64,000 bases of DNA from a virus, in IMG/VR virus record IMGVR_UViG_3300044701_000569, positions 1-64,000 of that record; one strand, written 5' to 3'. Both the position numbers and the translations under genes were made by a program. How positions within the stretch are numbered: the first letter of the stretch is position 1; each line of letters starts with the position of its first letter. Below the pieces are notes generated by a model. The model did no database searches and was not told the origin of the DNA. It worked only from the letters and a program-made list of their open reading frames with translations. Below are positions 36,621 to 45,109 of this stretch, one piece after another.

Positions 36621-37185
36621 TTTCAGCAGAACTAGCAATTTTTTCACAGAGCAAGTTCATATGCACTATTACAGCGACAGCATATGACACAGCGTGAGCT
36701 TTCTTAAAGTAGTATTCACCGTCCTCGGGCTTCTTCCAAATACTGCTCATTATCGTCGTCCAACTCTCCCCAATCAAATGTCTCTTTGCTGGGCGTATCA
36801 TTGCTAAGACAGCAGCTAATTCTTCCACGGAAGAAGGGCAAGTCTTCCTCAGAATTGCACCATGGCCATTCAAATGAAATAACTGATTTACAAATTGATC
36901 GTGTTGTAAAAGTTCCCATACTGGTTCAGTCTCCATAAGTTTGTTTAAGTGATGTTCGTCACGTATGTCTTTATATATGCTGACGTTTAGAAAATCTATC
37001 TTAAAGTAGCCGCGTTCTTCTGCTTCTTTATAATCAATAGTAGATATGTTGTTAATTGGATTATGAGGGATCTCAGTAACATATATCCCTGTATTATGTT
37101 TTTTATTATCCTCAAGACGTGCGATACGATGCTGAAGTTTATTCAGCACTGTATCTCTATCAGCAAAGTCTATATCAATGTCCAT
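36613..37185 (-). CDS. Mini DnaE-like protein (DNA polymerase III alpha fragment homologue)
   Basis: 190 aa, against about 1100 for DnaE. Segments fall in the order of the DnaE catalytic region: DIDIDFADRD (Asp pair, compare DFDVDF), GYFKIDFLNVSIY (compare KFDFLGL), an acidic helix then LAAVLAMIRPAKR (compare ALVALFRPGP), and FKKAHAVSYAVAVIVHMN (compare FNKSHSAAYALVSYQ). The large inserts of polymerase III are gone. It may retain the DxD metal site but can hardly be a full polymerase. I recall such proteins in marine T4-like phages. Overlaps peptide deformylase by 11 nt. Confidence 0.7.
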   Translation of the reverse strand: MDIDIDFADRDTVLNKLQHRIARLEDNKKHNTGIYVTEIPHNPINNISTIDYKEAEERGYFKIDFLNVSIYKDIRDEHHLNKLMETEPVWELLQHDQFVNQLFHLNGHGAILRKTCPSSVEELAAVLAMIRPAKRHLIGESWTTIMSSIWKKPEDGEYYFKKAHAVSYAVAVIVHMNLLCEKIASSAETI

Positions 37186-37678
37186 TAGTTAGTTTTTCAA
37201 TCTTTTTTCGTTTGCGTTGAGCCATGTCCCATTTAAGAGAACTTACTCTATCTTTCATAGTAATGCCTAGTAGATGATCTAATTCATGTAGATAACACTT
37301 TGCACTATAGCCTTCAATCTTGACTACTTTTTCTTCAAGATTCTCATCATAAAATTTTGCTAGTATTTCTTTAGGACGTTTTATTTTTACAAAGACATTT
37401 GGAAAACTTAAACAGCCTTCTATGTCATCTTGTGTTTCTGTTGTATACTGTAACACTGTGGGATTAATGCACATTGTTGAATTTTCAACACTATCTCCCA
37501 TTACAAAGACTTTAATATTTAGCCCAACTTGATTAGCACTTAGTCCTATGCCGCCACCTGACAGCATAAAGTCTACCATTTGCGTTTTGAGTTCTTTAGG
37601 ATCAAAACCAGGATTTTCAAGATCTACATCTTTACACTCTGTCTCTAATCCATCATTTGGATGTGTAACTAATTTCAT
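37175..37678 (-). CDS. def: Peptide deformylase
   Basis: 167 aa. All three motifs: GIGLSANQ (43-50), EGCLSFP (87-93) and HELDHLLG (131-138), which supply the Cys and two His metal ligands and the Glu. Removes the formyl group from nascent proteins. The C-terminus is basic (AQRKRKKIEKL). Phage deformylases are known from cyanophages. RBS AGAGGA before the ATG. Confidence 0.95.
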   Translation of the reverse strand: MKLVTHPNDGLETECKDVDLENPGFDPKELKTQMVDFMLSGGGIGLSANQVGLNIKVFVMGDSVENSTMCINPTVLQYTTETQDDIEGCLSFPNVFVKIKRPKEILAKFYDENLEEKVVKIEGYSAKCYLHELDHLLGITMKDRVSSLKWDMAQRKRKKIEKLTNGH

Positions 37679-37687
37679 TTGTTCCTC

Positions 37688-38377
37688 TTATAGATTACTT
37701 TCTTTAACAACTTCTTTTACTAGTTCAACGTCAGCAGTTTGTCTTTTAAATCTTATAGCCCAGTGTTCTGGATTAATAACTTGATAGACCATATTCAACT
37801 GTTCGTCATTAAACTTGCTTAACATTTCTTTGCCGCTCTTACAGTTAAGTATAAGCCATGGACTTATCTTTCCGTCTCGAATATGCCATACTGCTCTGTT
37901 GAGACTTACATAACTGAAATAATGATTCCATGTACTACTATTTTCTTCAGCCCATTCCATCATTGTAGTAACGGAACGTTCTAGTGCTGTAGTAACATCT
38001 TCCTTAAGAATAAACTGTAGTGCATACTGCTCATACATTTCATTCCTACACCAATGATCTAATTTAACTCCTGACTTTACAACATAATCAATATACTTTT
38101 CAGGATATAACGGTCGCACGTTGGAGACAAACGATCCAAACTTTACAAATGCATTATAATAAGGTGACTTGCAAAACTCTTCGTAAGTTTTGTCTTTTTT
38201 AGCACCCGCACTTAATTTGTAAAATCTGTTAAATGCATAAAATCCGTACTGCACTCTCTTTTCAGTTTTTTGAAGTGCTCGTCTCTTTTGTTCACACATG
38301 TGAACAGCTAGGGTTTTTTCTTTGGTATACCCCGAATTGCAATACTCACAAACGTATGGCTTATCAGAAATCTGCAT
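37688..38377 (-). CDS. Zinc-finger phage protein
   Basis: 229 aa. N-terminal finger YVCEYCNSGYTKEKTLAVHM followed by Cys: C-x2-C-x12-H-x-C, a C2HC-type finger. The rest is Tyr/Trp-rich and helical. I recall this protein from marine T4-like phages; function unknown, possibly nucleic-acid binding. The start at 38377 overlaps the upstream gene by 14 nt; an in-frame upstream codon (38455) is less likely. Confidence 0.68.
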   Translation of the reverse strand: MQISDKPYVCEYCNSGYTKEKTLAVHMCEQKRRALQKTEKRVQYGFYAFNRFYKLSAGAKKDKTYEEFCKSPYYNAFVKFGSFVSNVRPLYPEKYIDYVVKSGVKLDHWCRNEMYEQYALQFILKEDVTTALERSVTTMMEWAEENSSTWNHYFSYVSLNRAVWHIRDGKISPWLILNCKSGKEMLSKFNDEQLNMVYQVINPEHWAIRFKRQTADVELVKEVVKESNL

Positions 38378-38822
38378 CTTCGATACTATGTTCTCTAGCC
38401 AATTCTTTGAGTTCTTTTTTTGTAGATATTCTAGCAAGTAGTTCAACCTCATCAAGTTTCATTGTAGGATATATGGACTGTAGAAACTTAACTGCCTTTG
38501 AGTTAGCAGAGCCTTTCTGTTTAAAACCAATCCATTGATGACTTTCAATTTTTTTAGTATTGCCGGCTTGGCATAATAATTGCCATTGCAACTTAGGATG
38601 CTTGGTTCCTAAAACATTCCAATTTTTATTGTAGTACTCATTAGTTTTGAATACAGCTAATTCTTGTTTTTCTCGAGAACCTTGAACACTGCTAACCCAT
38701 CGGTTAAGTAACCAAAAGCTAACCTGTTTCTTTTCTTCGGGGGACAGTTCATCCCACACTGAGATTGCTCCCATATCAACAGCAGCTAATAGGTCTTTTA
38801 TAGGAAGTTTTTCTTGTGCCAT
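38364..38822 (-). CDS. Conserved phage protein, unknown function
   Basis: 152 aa. LPIKDLLAAVDMGAISVWDE, VSFWLLNRWVSSVQGSREKQ and LLARISTKKELKELAREH are blocks I recall as highly conserved in marine T4-like phages. Helical, no catalytic motif. Overlaps the kdsB gene by 25 nt at its 5' end. Confidence 0.75.
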   Translation of the reverse strand: MAQEKLPIKDLLAAVDMGAISVWDELSPEEKKQVSFWLLNRWVSSVQGSREKQELAVFKTNEYYNKNWNVLGTKHPKLQWQLLCQAGNTKKIESHQWIGFKQKGSANSKAVKFLQSIYPTMKLDEVELLARISTKKELKELAREHSIEDADF

Positions 38823-39472
38823 TCTTCTAAATCCGCAGGTGTGTTAATTTCAATTCCGTCAAAGTCTACTTCAGTTACTGCTATTTTAACATCATTTTGT
38901 AGCCAACGCAACTGTTCTAATTTCTCTATTTCTTCTTCCAGAAAAGACTTTGCCGTTGTCCACATTATTTTGGACTCTCTATTGTAGCCATAAATTCCTA
39001 AATGATGGTCGCCATACAAAAGTGGTGCCCTACAAAACCAATGTGCTCTGCCTCTTGAATGAATCATCTTAACAGCATTTGGATCTTGTCGCTTATTAAT
39101 ATCCATATGAGTATATGCTGTAGCTACATCTGCCTTTTGTAGTGCTCGTTCTACTGAGCGAATAATATCTACGGTAATGTCAGGCATGTCACCTTGAACA
39201 TTAATGTACCTATCGTATTGTAAATGTTCGTCAATTACTTCCATACAACGACTAGTTCCGCAATCATGATCTACCTTTGATAGTATTACATGAGGACTGG
39301 GTATCTGTTCTGCAATACGCTCGTCATCTGTAAGAACGTAGGTGTCTAACCCTGTTTCTTTACAACGATAAAATACTCGCTGTATTAGAGGAACGCCATT
39401 TAACTTTGCAAGGGGTTTACCTTCAAATCGTTGACTACCGTATCTTGCAGGAATTAAGATAGCAGTTGTCAT
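38798..39472 (-). CDS. kdsB: CMP-Kdo synthetase (3-deoxy-manno-octulosonate cytidylyltransferase)
   Basis: 224 aa, slightly shorter than bacterial KdsB. Signature ILIPARYGSQRFEGKPLAKL at the N-terminus, then YINVQGDMPD (metal-binding D in a variant of VQGDEP), HWFCRAPL and GIYGYNRES. Activates Kdo with CTP for transfer to lipid A or capsule. With kdsA 650 nt upstream the phage has two consecutive steps of Kdo supply. Overlaps the DUF481 gene by 4 nt. Confidence 0.92.
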   Translation of the reverse strand: MTTAILIPARYGSQRFEGKPLAKLNGVPLIQRVFYRCKETGLDTYVLTDDERIAEQIPSPHVILSKVDHDCGTSRCMEVIDEHLQYDRYINVQGDMPDITVDIIRSVERALQKADVATAYTHMDINKRQDPNAVKMIHSRGRAHWFCRAPLLYGDHHLGIYGYNRESKIMWTTAKSFLEEEIEKLEQLRWLQNDVKIAVTEVDFDGIEINTPADLEEWHKKNFL

Positions 39473-40113
39473 TTAAATTTAACACCTATGTTAAATGTAA
39501 AAATATTATCGTCAGCTAAATCATGCACATATAGATTAGACATACCTACAATTAATGTGTCTGACAACGCATAGTCTAACCCAGTTTTGTTTCTAATGTA
39601 GGTGTCAGTACCTTGTTCTATTAAAAATTTATTTGTAAATGTTAGTTTAGAATCTACGTTATAAGTTAACCATATTGAATTTCTTACTACTGGTTCAAAG
39701 TCATATCTGTCTTTTAGCGTTCCTAATGACACTTCATTTGATAGTTTAACTTTACTTGTTCGAATCAACTTGTATCCGTAGCCGGCGCCAGCAATAACCT
39801 TTTCGTCCGGAGTTCTAAGTTTATCAAACTCATAACGGCCAACTACAAATACATAGTTACGCTCATCTAAAGAATAATTCTGTTTACCCGAAAAAAATCC
39901 TCTATTTCGAGAAACTATATTCTTTTGTTCACTAAAGAAGTAATCAGTTTCAATTACACTTTGCCACGGACCGTTTTCAACAGTATGATCAAAACCTAAG
40001 GTTAGGTTAGCTGTATCATTTGAAGATATTAAGCCGCCTATAGTTGCTTTTGTTTCAGCGTGTGAAATACTACTAGACAAAAGTAGCAATAGTCCTAACA
40101 AGTATTGTTTCAT
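39469..40113 (-). CDS. Outer-membrane beta-barrel protein (DUF481-like)
   Basis: 214 aa. Signal peptide (LLGLLLLLSSSISHA, cleavage near 19). The rest has regular amphipathic strands (GLISSNDTANLTLGFDHTVE, NYVFVVGRYEFDKL, GAGYGYKLIRTSKVKL) and ends FNIGVKFK, as expected for a DUF481-type barrel of about 10-12 strands. A phage-encoded barrel placed between two Kdo genes may alter the surface or block further adsorption; inference. Confidence 0.75.
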   Translation of the reverse strand: MKQYLLGLLLLLSSSISHAETKATIGGLISSNDTANLTLGFDHTVENGPWQSVIETDYFFSEQKNIVSRNRGFFSGKQNYSLDERNYVFVVGRYEFDKLRTPDEKVIAGAGYGYKLIRTSKVKLSNEVSLGTLKDRYDFEPVVRNSIWLTYNVDSKLTFTNKFLIEQGTDTYIRNKTGLDYALSDTLIVGMSNLYVHDLADDNIFTFNIGVKFK

Positions 40114-40119
40114 AAATTC

Positions 40120-40899
40120 TTAATTTCCTTCATACTGATATTTTACGATGTCGCTAACAATCTTTTCAAAGTCGTTTAAATGAATCATATTTGGACCGTC
40201 TGACGGAGCATTGTTGGGGTCGGGATGAACTTCTAAAAAGAAGTTTTTTACACCTAAGGCACTAGCAGCCCTAGTAAGGCCAGCAACATATTCGCGGTTC
40301 CCGCCAGAACTATGGCCTTGACCACCTGGCTTCTGAACTGAGTGGGTGGCATCAAATATGATAGGACAACTATAGCTGTTAAGCATATAATCCAACCCAG
40401 TAAAATCAACAACCAGAGCATTATATCCAAAGCTAGTTCCCCTTTCTGTTATCCAAACTTCTTTAGCATCTGTAGTCTTACTTAAGATACCCTTGATATC
40501 CCAAGGAGCGAGAAATTGACCTTTTTTTATGTTTACTATTTTACCTGTCTGACAGGCCTCTATAATTAAATCTGTTTGTCTACACAAAAATGCAGGTATT
40601 TGTAAAACGTCAATTGCATCTGAGTAGGTTGCAGTTAACGCTCTAATCTGTTGAACAGAGTGTACGTCTGTTAGTGTTTTTAAACCTTTAATAGACTTTT
40701 TCAACTTTGAAAAGTCTGACATTGTCTCAGCTAACCCAATACCGCGGATACCGTTTGCACTAGTTCGATTGGCTTTATCGTAACTGGCTTTGAAATAATA
40801 TTCAATGCCCCATGCACGACAGATATCATTACAGTGCGATGCAATTTTAAATGAATGCTCAAGGGTTTCGTGTTGGCAGGGTCCTGCTATTATCCTCAT
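40120..40899 (-). CDS. kdsA: Kdo-8-phosphate synthase
   Basis: 259 aa. Family blocks: AGPCQHET near the start, FKASYDKANRTSANGIRGIG, LTDVHSVQQI, LQIPAFLCRQTDL, IVNIKKGQFLAPWD, WITERGTSFGYNALVVDF, IFDATHSVQKPGG and FLEVHPDPNNAPSDGPNM. Condenses PEP with arabinose-5-phosphate to Kdo-8-P. All key residues seen. AAGG is weak upstream; a possible TTGACA promoter lies about 20-45 nt before the start (weak -10). Confidence 0.95.
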   Translation of the reverse strand: MRIIAGPCQHETLEHSFKIASHCNDICRAWGIEYYFKASYDKANRTSANGIRGIGLAETMSDFSKLKKSIKGLKTLTDVHSVQQIRALTATYSDAIDVLQIPAFLCRQTDLIIEACQTGKIVNIKKGQFLAPWDIKGILSKTTDAKEVWITERGTSFGYNALVVDFTGLDYMLNSYSCPIIFDATHSVQKPGGQGHSSGGNREYVAGLTRAASALGVKNFFLEVHPDPNNAPSDGPNMIHLNDFEKIVSDIVKYQYEGN

Positions 40900-41153
40900 T
40901 ATCTGCTTTCTTTTAAAAGATAATACAAATTTAATAGTTTGTCAAGTTCTTTTGCAAAAGTTTCGTTTGTTTTTGCTAAACGTTGCATTTCTGAAATGTC
41001 ACTAAAACCAAGACGAGAATGGGAAGGTTCTAGACCACCTATTACCCATCTTGGTATAGTGTTGTTTGGAGGGTCTCGATATCGAGCATAAACTGTTCCT
41101 TTGTCGTCTCTCTCGTAAATGAGAGCCTCGCCTGGGATTAGTTTAGTCTCCAA
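40899..41153 (-). CDS. Conserved phage protein, unknown function
   Basis: 84 aa from a TTG just after the previous stop (TAAATTG). LIPGEALIYERDDKGTVYAR followed by RYRDPPNNTIPRWVIGG and a Leu-rich helix at the end. I recall the IPGEALIYER block from marine T4-like phages. The longer frame upstream lies antisense to low-complexity sequence and is unlikely. Start uncertain. Confidence 0.6.
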   Translation of the reverse strand: METKLIPGEALIYERDDKGTVYARYRDPPNNTIPRWVIGGLEPSHSRLGFSDISEMQRLAKTNETFAKELDKLLNLYYLLKESR

Positions 41154-41154
41154 T

Positions 41155-41478
41155 TTACTTTGCTGTCTTTGGCTTGCGACCAGGCTTCTTAGCAGCAGTT
41201 GCGGCTGCTGCCTTAGGCTTAGTGACAGTCTTCTTAACAGCGGCACGTGTCTTCTTAACAACTGTTTCTGCTGCTACTGCAACATCAGCAGTATTAACCT
41301 TGCCGTCATTGTTAACATCAGCAACTTCCTTTACACCTTCAACTGCGTTTGTCACAGCAGCAGATGCGTCCTTTACATCAACCTTACCATCAGAGTTAAC
41401 ATCTAACCCCTTTGAACGATTGAAATAAATTAGTGCGCCACCAACTAAAATAACTAGACCAATCAGTACAATTTCCAT
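41155..41478 (-). CDS. Membrane-anchored dockerin-like protein with histone-H1-like tail
   Basis: 107 aa. N-terminal helix (IVLIGLVILVGGALIYF, 3-19), then two dockerin/EF-hand repeats, DVNSDGKVDVKDASAAV (26-42) and DVNNDGKVNTADVAVAA (54-70), each with the DxNxDGxV calcium loop, and a Lys/Ala/Pro-rich tail (KKTVTKPKAAAATAAKKPGR). Two dockerin repeats usually bind a cohesin; no cohesin is seen. The tail could bind nucleic acid or LPS. RBS AGGAGA. Confidence 0.78.
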   Translation of the reverse strand: MEIVLIGLVILVGGALIYFNRSKGLDVNSDGKVDVKDASAAVTNAVEGVKEVADVNNDGKVNTADVAVAAETVVKKTRAAVKKTVTKPKAAAATAAKKPGRKPKTAK

Positions 41479-41487
41479 TTTTATCTC

Positions 41488-41856
41488 CTATTTGGATTTA
41501 CTAATTTTAGAGCCAACAGTCCTACGAACTATGTCGTCGTGACTAAATTCAGCCCAATATAGTTCGAAAGCAACTCCATCTTCTATGCCTTCAAACTGAT
41601 GGATCTTACCCGGCTTAACTTGGGTAAAATCGCCTGCTGACAAAACTGTTTCATCTATTAAACCGTTTTGATCAGCATCTTGCCAAACACGAACAATCAT
41701 TTTTCCTGACTCTACAAAGAAGCCATTCCACTTGTAACGATGCTCGTGTTCAGAACATTTGTATCCAGCTTTAAATTCAATACGATGAAATTCTAACACA
41801 CCATTCGCGTGTATTAGTTCTGTATTTCCCCATATTTTTCCAGCTTTGACACCCAT
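41488..41856 (-). CDS. Cupin-fold protein
   Basis: 122 aa. Cupin motif 1 CSEHEHRYKWNGFFVESGKM (two His and Glu), motif 2 GKIHQFEGIE. The start at 41856 has AAGGA 7 nt upstream. Single-domain cupins in phages often sit with sugar genes, so a nucleotide-sugar isomerase or a binding protein is possible. Confidence 0.75.
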   Translation of the reverse strand: MGVKAGKIWGNTELIHANGVLEFHRIEFKAGYKCSEHEHRYKWNGFFVESGKMIVRVWQDADQNGLIDETVLSAGDFTQVKPGKIHQFEGIEDGVAFELYWAEFSHDDIVRRTVGSKISKSK

Positions 41857-41866
41857 GCAAAAATCC

Positions 41867-42373
41867 TTATAATAATTTACTGTATTCAATTACTTCGCAC
41901 TGTCTACTTATGTCTTTAACAAAGTATGCGCATGGAGGATTGATTCCGTCAGTAATAGGAACAGTTAAAAGCTGTCCATTTTTCATTTTTGGAAAATACC
42001 ATTTAACATCTGTATAAAAGTTTACTATGTTTATCTTTGCAAATTCTGTTTTAAAACCTTTTAATGGATTAAAAACAAATGCTTCAAATCCTCTATCATT
42101 AATACTAGTTAATGGTAGCACTTCTAGGTCCATTCCACTTTCAGAATCTCCCACAGCAATGCTCCAATCAACTGGCATAGTTACTTCATGCCCGCCTATG
42201 TCTAATACCATAGCTGGAGCATTAAATGATTCTAAAAATATTAATGGTATAAAGAAAAAATCCGGTGTAGAAGGATCAGAATTATCTAATACACTAAACC
42301 TAATGTCTTCGTCTATTTGTTCCGGTAAGTTATCTAATTGATAGCATTTATTATCTAATGTTAATATTCTCAT
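41867..42373 (-). CDS. Conserved phage protein, unknown function
   Basis: 168 aa, MRILTLDNKCYQLDNLPEQI, beta-rich with MPVDWSIAVGDSESGMDLEV and FVFNPLKGFKTEF. I recall these blocks from marine T4-like phages, next to uvsW. Function unknown. Start at 42373 preferred to 42394. Confidence 0.72.
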   Translation of the reverse strand: MRILTLDNKCYQLDNLPEQIDEDIRFSVLDNSDPSTPDFFFIPLIFLESFNAPAMVLDIGGHEVTMPVDWSIAVGDSESGMDLEVLPLTSINDRGFEAFVFNPLKGFKTEFAKINIVNFYTDVKWYFPKMKNGQLLTVPITDGINPPCAYFVKDISRQCEVIEYSKLL

Positions 42374-42380
42374 GTATTCC

Positions 42381-43844
42381 TTAGTTCCAATCAACTTTTT
42401 CTAATGTAAAGGGGTATTGAGCCTCCTTATAAAACTTCTTACGTTGTGTAAGATGTCGCTTTGCATATTTGCAAGTACTTGTGATATCCCAAATCTGTAC
42501 AAAGTCTTTGTCTTTTGCTTTTCGTACTCCGCGTCCAATACTTTGAATAACACGGACAAAACTCTTTCCGGGTTCAATAAGAACTAAATTAAAAATACGA
42601 GGAATATTAATACCAACAGCAGCAACACCATAAGTTGCGATGATGACATTATTTGTTGCGTCTTGTATTTCGTCGTATGATTCTTTTCTGTCTTTTACCT
42701 TAACTGATCCGTTAATGAAAACAGAGTCCGGAATAAGGCTTTGGAGTTTTTCGCCTGCACTAATTCTATCAACTAAAATTAGAGTGTTGCCTGATTGCTT
42801 TACTGTGTTTAAAAGTTTGCCTAGATAATCTAATCGCTTTTCATCAGTTACTAGATATTTTAGTTCCGATTGATAATCTCTAAATTCTGGTAGGTCTAAT
42901 AGCTGCACTACGTTTACATGGCAGTCTGCTAGAACACCTCGGTCCTGCAATTCCTTAGCAGTAATTTGTCCTATTACTGGACCTATACTAGCATGCAGTG
43001 CTTCGTATTCAAATTTCTCTTTAGGAATAGTTCCTGTAAGTCCCCAGCGTATAGGAGCATTGCGTAGATTTCGTGTGAGTAGATTTTTTAAAACTTCGGC
43101 TTTGGCTTGGTGAACTTCGTCTACAATAACAGTTGATACACCTTCTAAAAATTCTGCTAGACTTAGTACAGCGCCGCCGTCTTTGAATTTCTTTTCGAGG
43201 ATGTTAAGACTTTGCCATGTACAGATAGTGTGTGTTTTGTTTAGTTCTTTCTTATCACCAAAGTATACGCCTACATCTAATCCGCAGTTGCGATAATCTT
43301 CTGCTGTTTGTTCTACTAGACTTTTGTTTGGTACTATAACAAGACTACGTCCATATTTCTCAGTTAAATGACTTAGTGTTGCTGTGGTAATAGTTTTGCC
43401 TGCACCAGTAGCAATCTGTTGCAATGATTGAGGATTTTCAAGGAAACTATTAACAGCTTCAACTTGATAATCTCTCAGCATAATAAGTTCACCTTCGGCT
43501 GGATGTCCTTTAGGCCAGCGAACATTTTGATCAGCCCAATAGGTTTCAGTAATTGGTTGAAACTCAAATTTAACATGAGATCTTTGATCTACTATATCAT
43601 CAATTGATACATTGTTTTTTGTAAGTATATCTACAACAACATCAAGGTGGTTAACGTAGCCTGTACCGCCAATACCAAAAAAAGCAACCTTACCATCCCA
43701 TCGGCCCAATTTATACTGAGGCATATACTTTGCGTAAGGCACTTCAAATTTGAGTGCATTGGATAGCTTACGTCGAACATCAACATCAAGCCCTTCTAGC
43801 TTGATATTAACTTCGTCTTCTATAATTAATCTACAACTGGTCAT
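42381..43844 (-). CDS. uvsW: RNA-DNA/DNA helicase UvsW
   Basis: 487 aa. SF2 helicase: a substrate-recognition domain, LRDYQVEAVNSFL (Q-like), Walker A IATGAGKT (144-151), DEVH box in VIVDEVHQAK, SAT-like GLTGTIPK, and motif VI QSIGRGVRKAK. In T4 it unwinds R-loops and branched DNA and shuts off origin-dependent replication. Overlaps the upstream gene by ATGA. Confidence 0.95.
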   Translation of the reverse strand: MTSCRLIIEDEVNIKLEGLDVDVRRKLSNALKFEVPYAKYMPQYKLGRWDGKVAFFGIGGTGYVNHLDVVVDILTKNNVSIDDIVDQRSHVKFEFQPITETYWADQNVRWPKGHPAEGELIMLRDYQVEAVNSFLENPQSLQQIATGAGKTITTATLSHLTEKYGRSLVIVPNKSLVEQTAEDYRNCGLDVGVYFGDKKELNKTHTICTWQSLNILEKKFKDGGAVLSLAEFLEGVSTVIVDEVHQAKAEVLKNLLTRNLRNAPIRWGLTGTIPKEKFEYEALHASIGPVIGQITAKELQDRGVLADCHVNVVQLLDLPEFRDYQSELKYLVTDEKRLDYLGKLLNTVKQSGNTLILVDRISAGEKLQSLIPDSVFINGSVKVKDRKESYDEIQDATNNVIIATYGVAAVGINIPRIFNLVLIEPGKSFVRVIQSIGRGVRKAKDKDFVQIWDITSTCKYAKRHLTQRKKFYKEAQYPFTLEKVDWN

Positions 43845-45073
43845 CTAAGTATCTTTTTAAAAGGACTCATTGTTTCGTCACGATATATGATTAAATCGCA
43901 ATAAGAAGAAACATAAGCATCGCTGTACCTATTAGGAAAGGAACCAAACACTAGTGCTGTTGAGGGCTTCCATTCTCCAGACACTAATAGTTTAGGTAAC
44001 TTTTCATTACTAATATATACAATTTTTGTATTTTTGTCAACCCAGTTATTAAGAGATTTGTCTTTTACATACTCATTAAAACTAGCACCTACATCATTAT
44101 TAAGCCTAAATAGAACACTTTGTTCTTTAGCAGCAATTAGATGCCTAAAAATATTAAACGTATCATACACCTGTTGTTCAGCATGTTTTTCATCTACTAT
44201 AACTAGTAGAGGATAACGATTTAATTGATGTATAGATTCTAATAATTGTTTTAATTCTGATTCCGAAGGCTTACTTAAAAAGTCAACATCTTTTCTGGTT
44301 GCAATTTGAAAGGACAATCCTTCACCGATGACAAGATCTTTAATTCTATCAATACCATATCTTCTTTTTCTATCAATATAAAAGATTAGAGTTTTCTCTG
44401 AAAGTGGACCAATCTCTTCTTCTGCTATTAATTGAAGTTTTTTTGAAACATTAAACAGTTGATAAGAATCAATAGTAGGAATATAGTTATTAGGATTATT
44501 TTTAATTTCTACAATATTGTTGTAGAAATCTAATAACTGCTCATCTATTATAAAATCTTTTTCCTTAAATGTGTTTATTACAGTATAGACATTTTTTTCA
44601 TTTGCAACAAAGAAATGCACATGAGTACCTTTGCCATGATAGTAAGTTTTTCTATCAGAAACACAATGTTCAATATCTGAAATTATTTTTTTACTAAAGG
44701 GAAATCTTACACAAAACCATTGTAAGTTTTTACTATACTCTGATACTATTTGATTATCTAAAATTATTTGATCTTCTATAGTTACTAGTCTAATAAATTT
44801 TCTTCTATCTATTACTCGAAGCGGTAATCGTGTTTTTTCTACAGCATGAGTAATGTCTATATCTATTTTTAAAAACTGATCAGTGTAAGAACTAATCAAT
44901 TTAGTCTTGCATAGTTCATATTGTTTATCGGTTAACCCTACACCTTTAAATACTTGTCGCGCAATACTACTCAAGATAGTATACTCAGAAGAAATGATCT
45001 CCATCTTAGGTCCGGTTTTTAACCCTGCTAATAATTCTAAACAATCTTCAATGGTGGGATTTTCTTTTAGCAT
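43841..45073 (-). CDS. Conserved phage protein next to uvsW, unknown function
   Basis: 410 aa, AT-rich codons, soluble. Blocks: PPLRV-type basic RLPLRVIDRRKFIRLVTIED, TYYHGKGTHVHFFVA, LIFYIDRKRRYG and YVSSYCDLIIYRDE. No Walker motif or nuclease site seen. Coupled to uvsW, so a partner of it is possible. Promoter at 45081-45109 ends 7 nt before the ATG (leaderless). Confidence 0.6.
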   Translation of the reverse strand: MLKENPTIEDCLELLAGLKTGPKMEIISSEYTILSSIARQVFKGVGLTDKQYELCKTKLISSYTDQFLKIDIDITHAVEKTRLPLRVIDRRKFIRLVTIEDQIILDNQIVSEYSKNLQWFCVRFPFSKKIISDIEHCVSDRKTYYHGKGTHVHFFVANEKNVYTVINTFKEKDFIIDEQLLDFYNNIVEIKNNPNNYIPTIDSYQLFNVSKKLQLIAEEEIGPLSEKTLIFYIDRKRRYGIDRIKDLVIGEGLSFQIATRKDVDFLSKPSESELKQLLESIHQLNRYPLLVIVDEKHAEQQVYDTFNIFRHLIAAKEQSVLFRLNNDVGASFNEYVKDKSLNNWVDKNTKIVYISNEKLPKLLVSGEWKPSTALVFGSFPNRYSDAYVSSYCDLIIYRDETMSPFKKILR

Positions 45074-45080
45074 AACAATA

Positions 45081-45109
45081 ACTATAACAGATTATAGATA
45101 GTCTGTCAA
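45081..45109 (-). promoter_or_regulatory. Sigma70-like promoter, leaderless arrangement (uvsW operon)
   Basis: Minus strand TTGACA (45104-45109), 17 nt, TATAGT (45081-45086), 7 nt, ATG at 45073. Confidence 0.65.
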
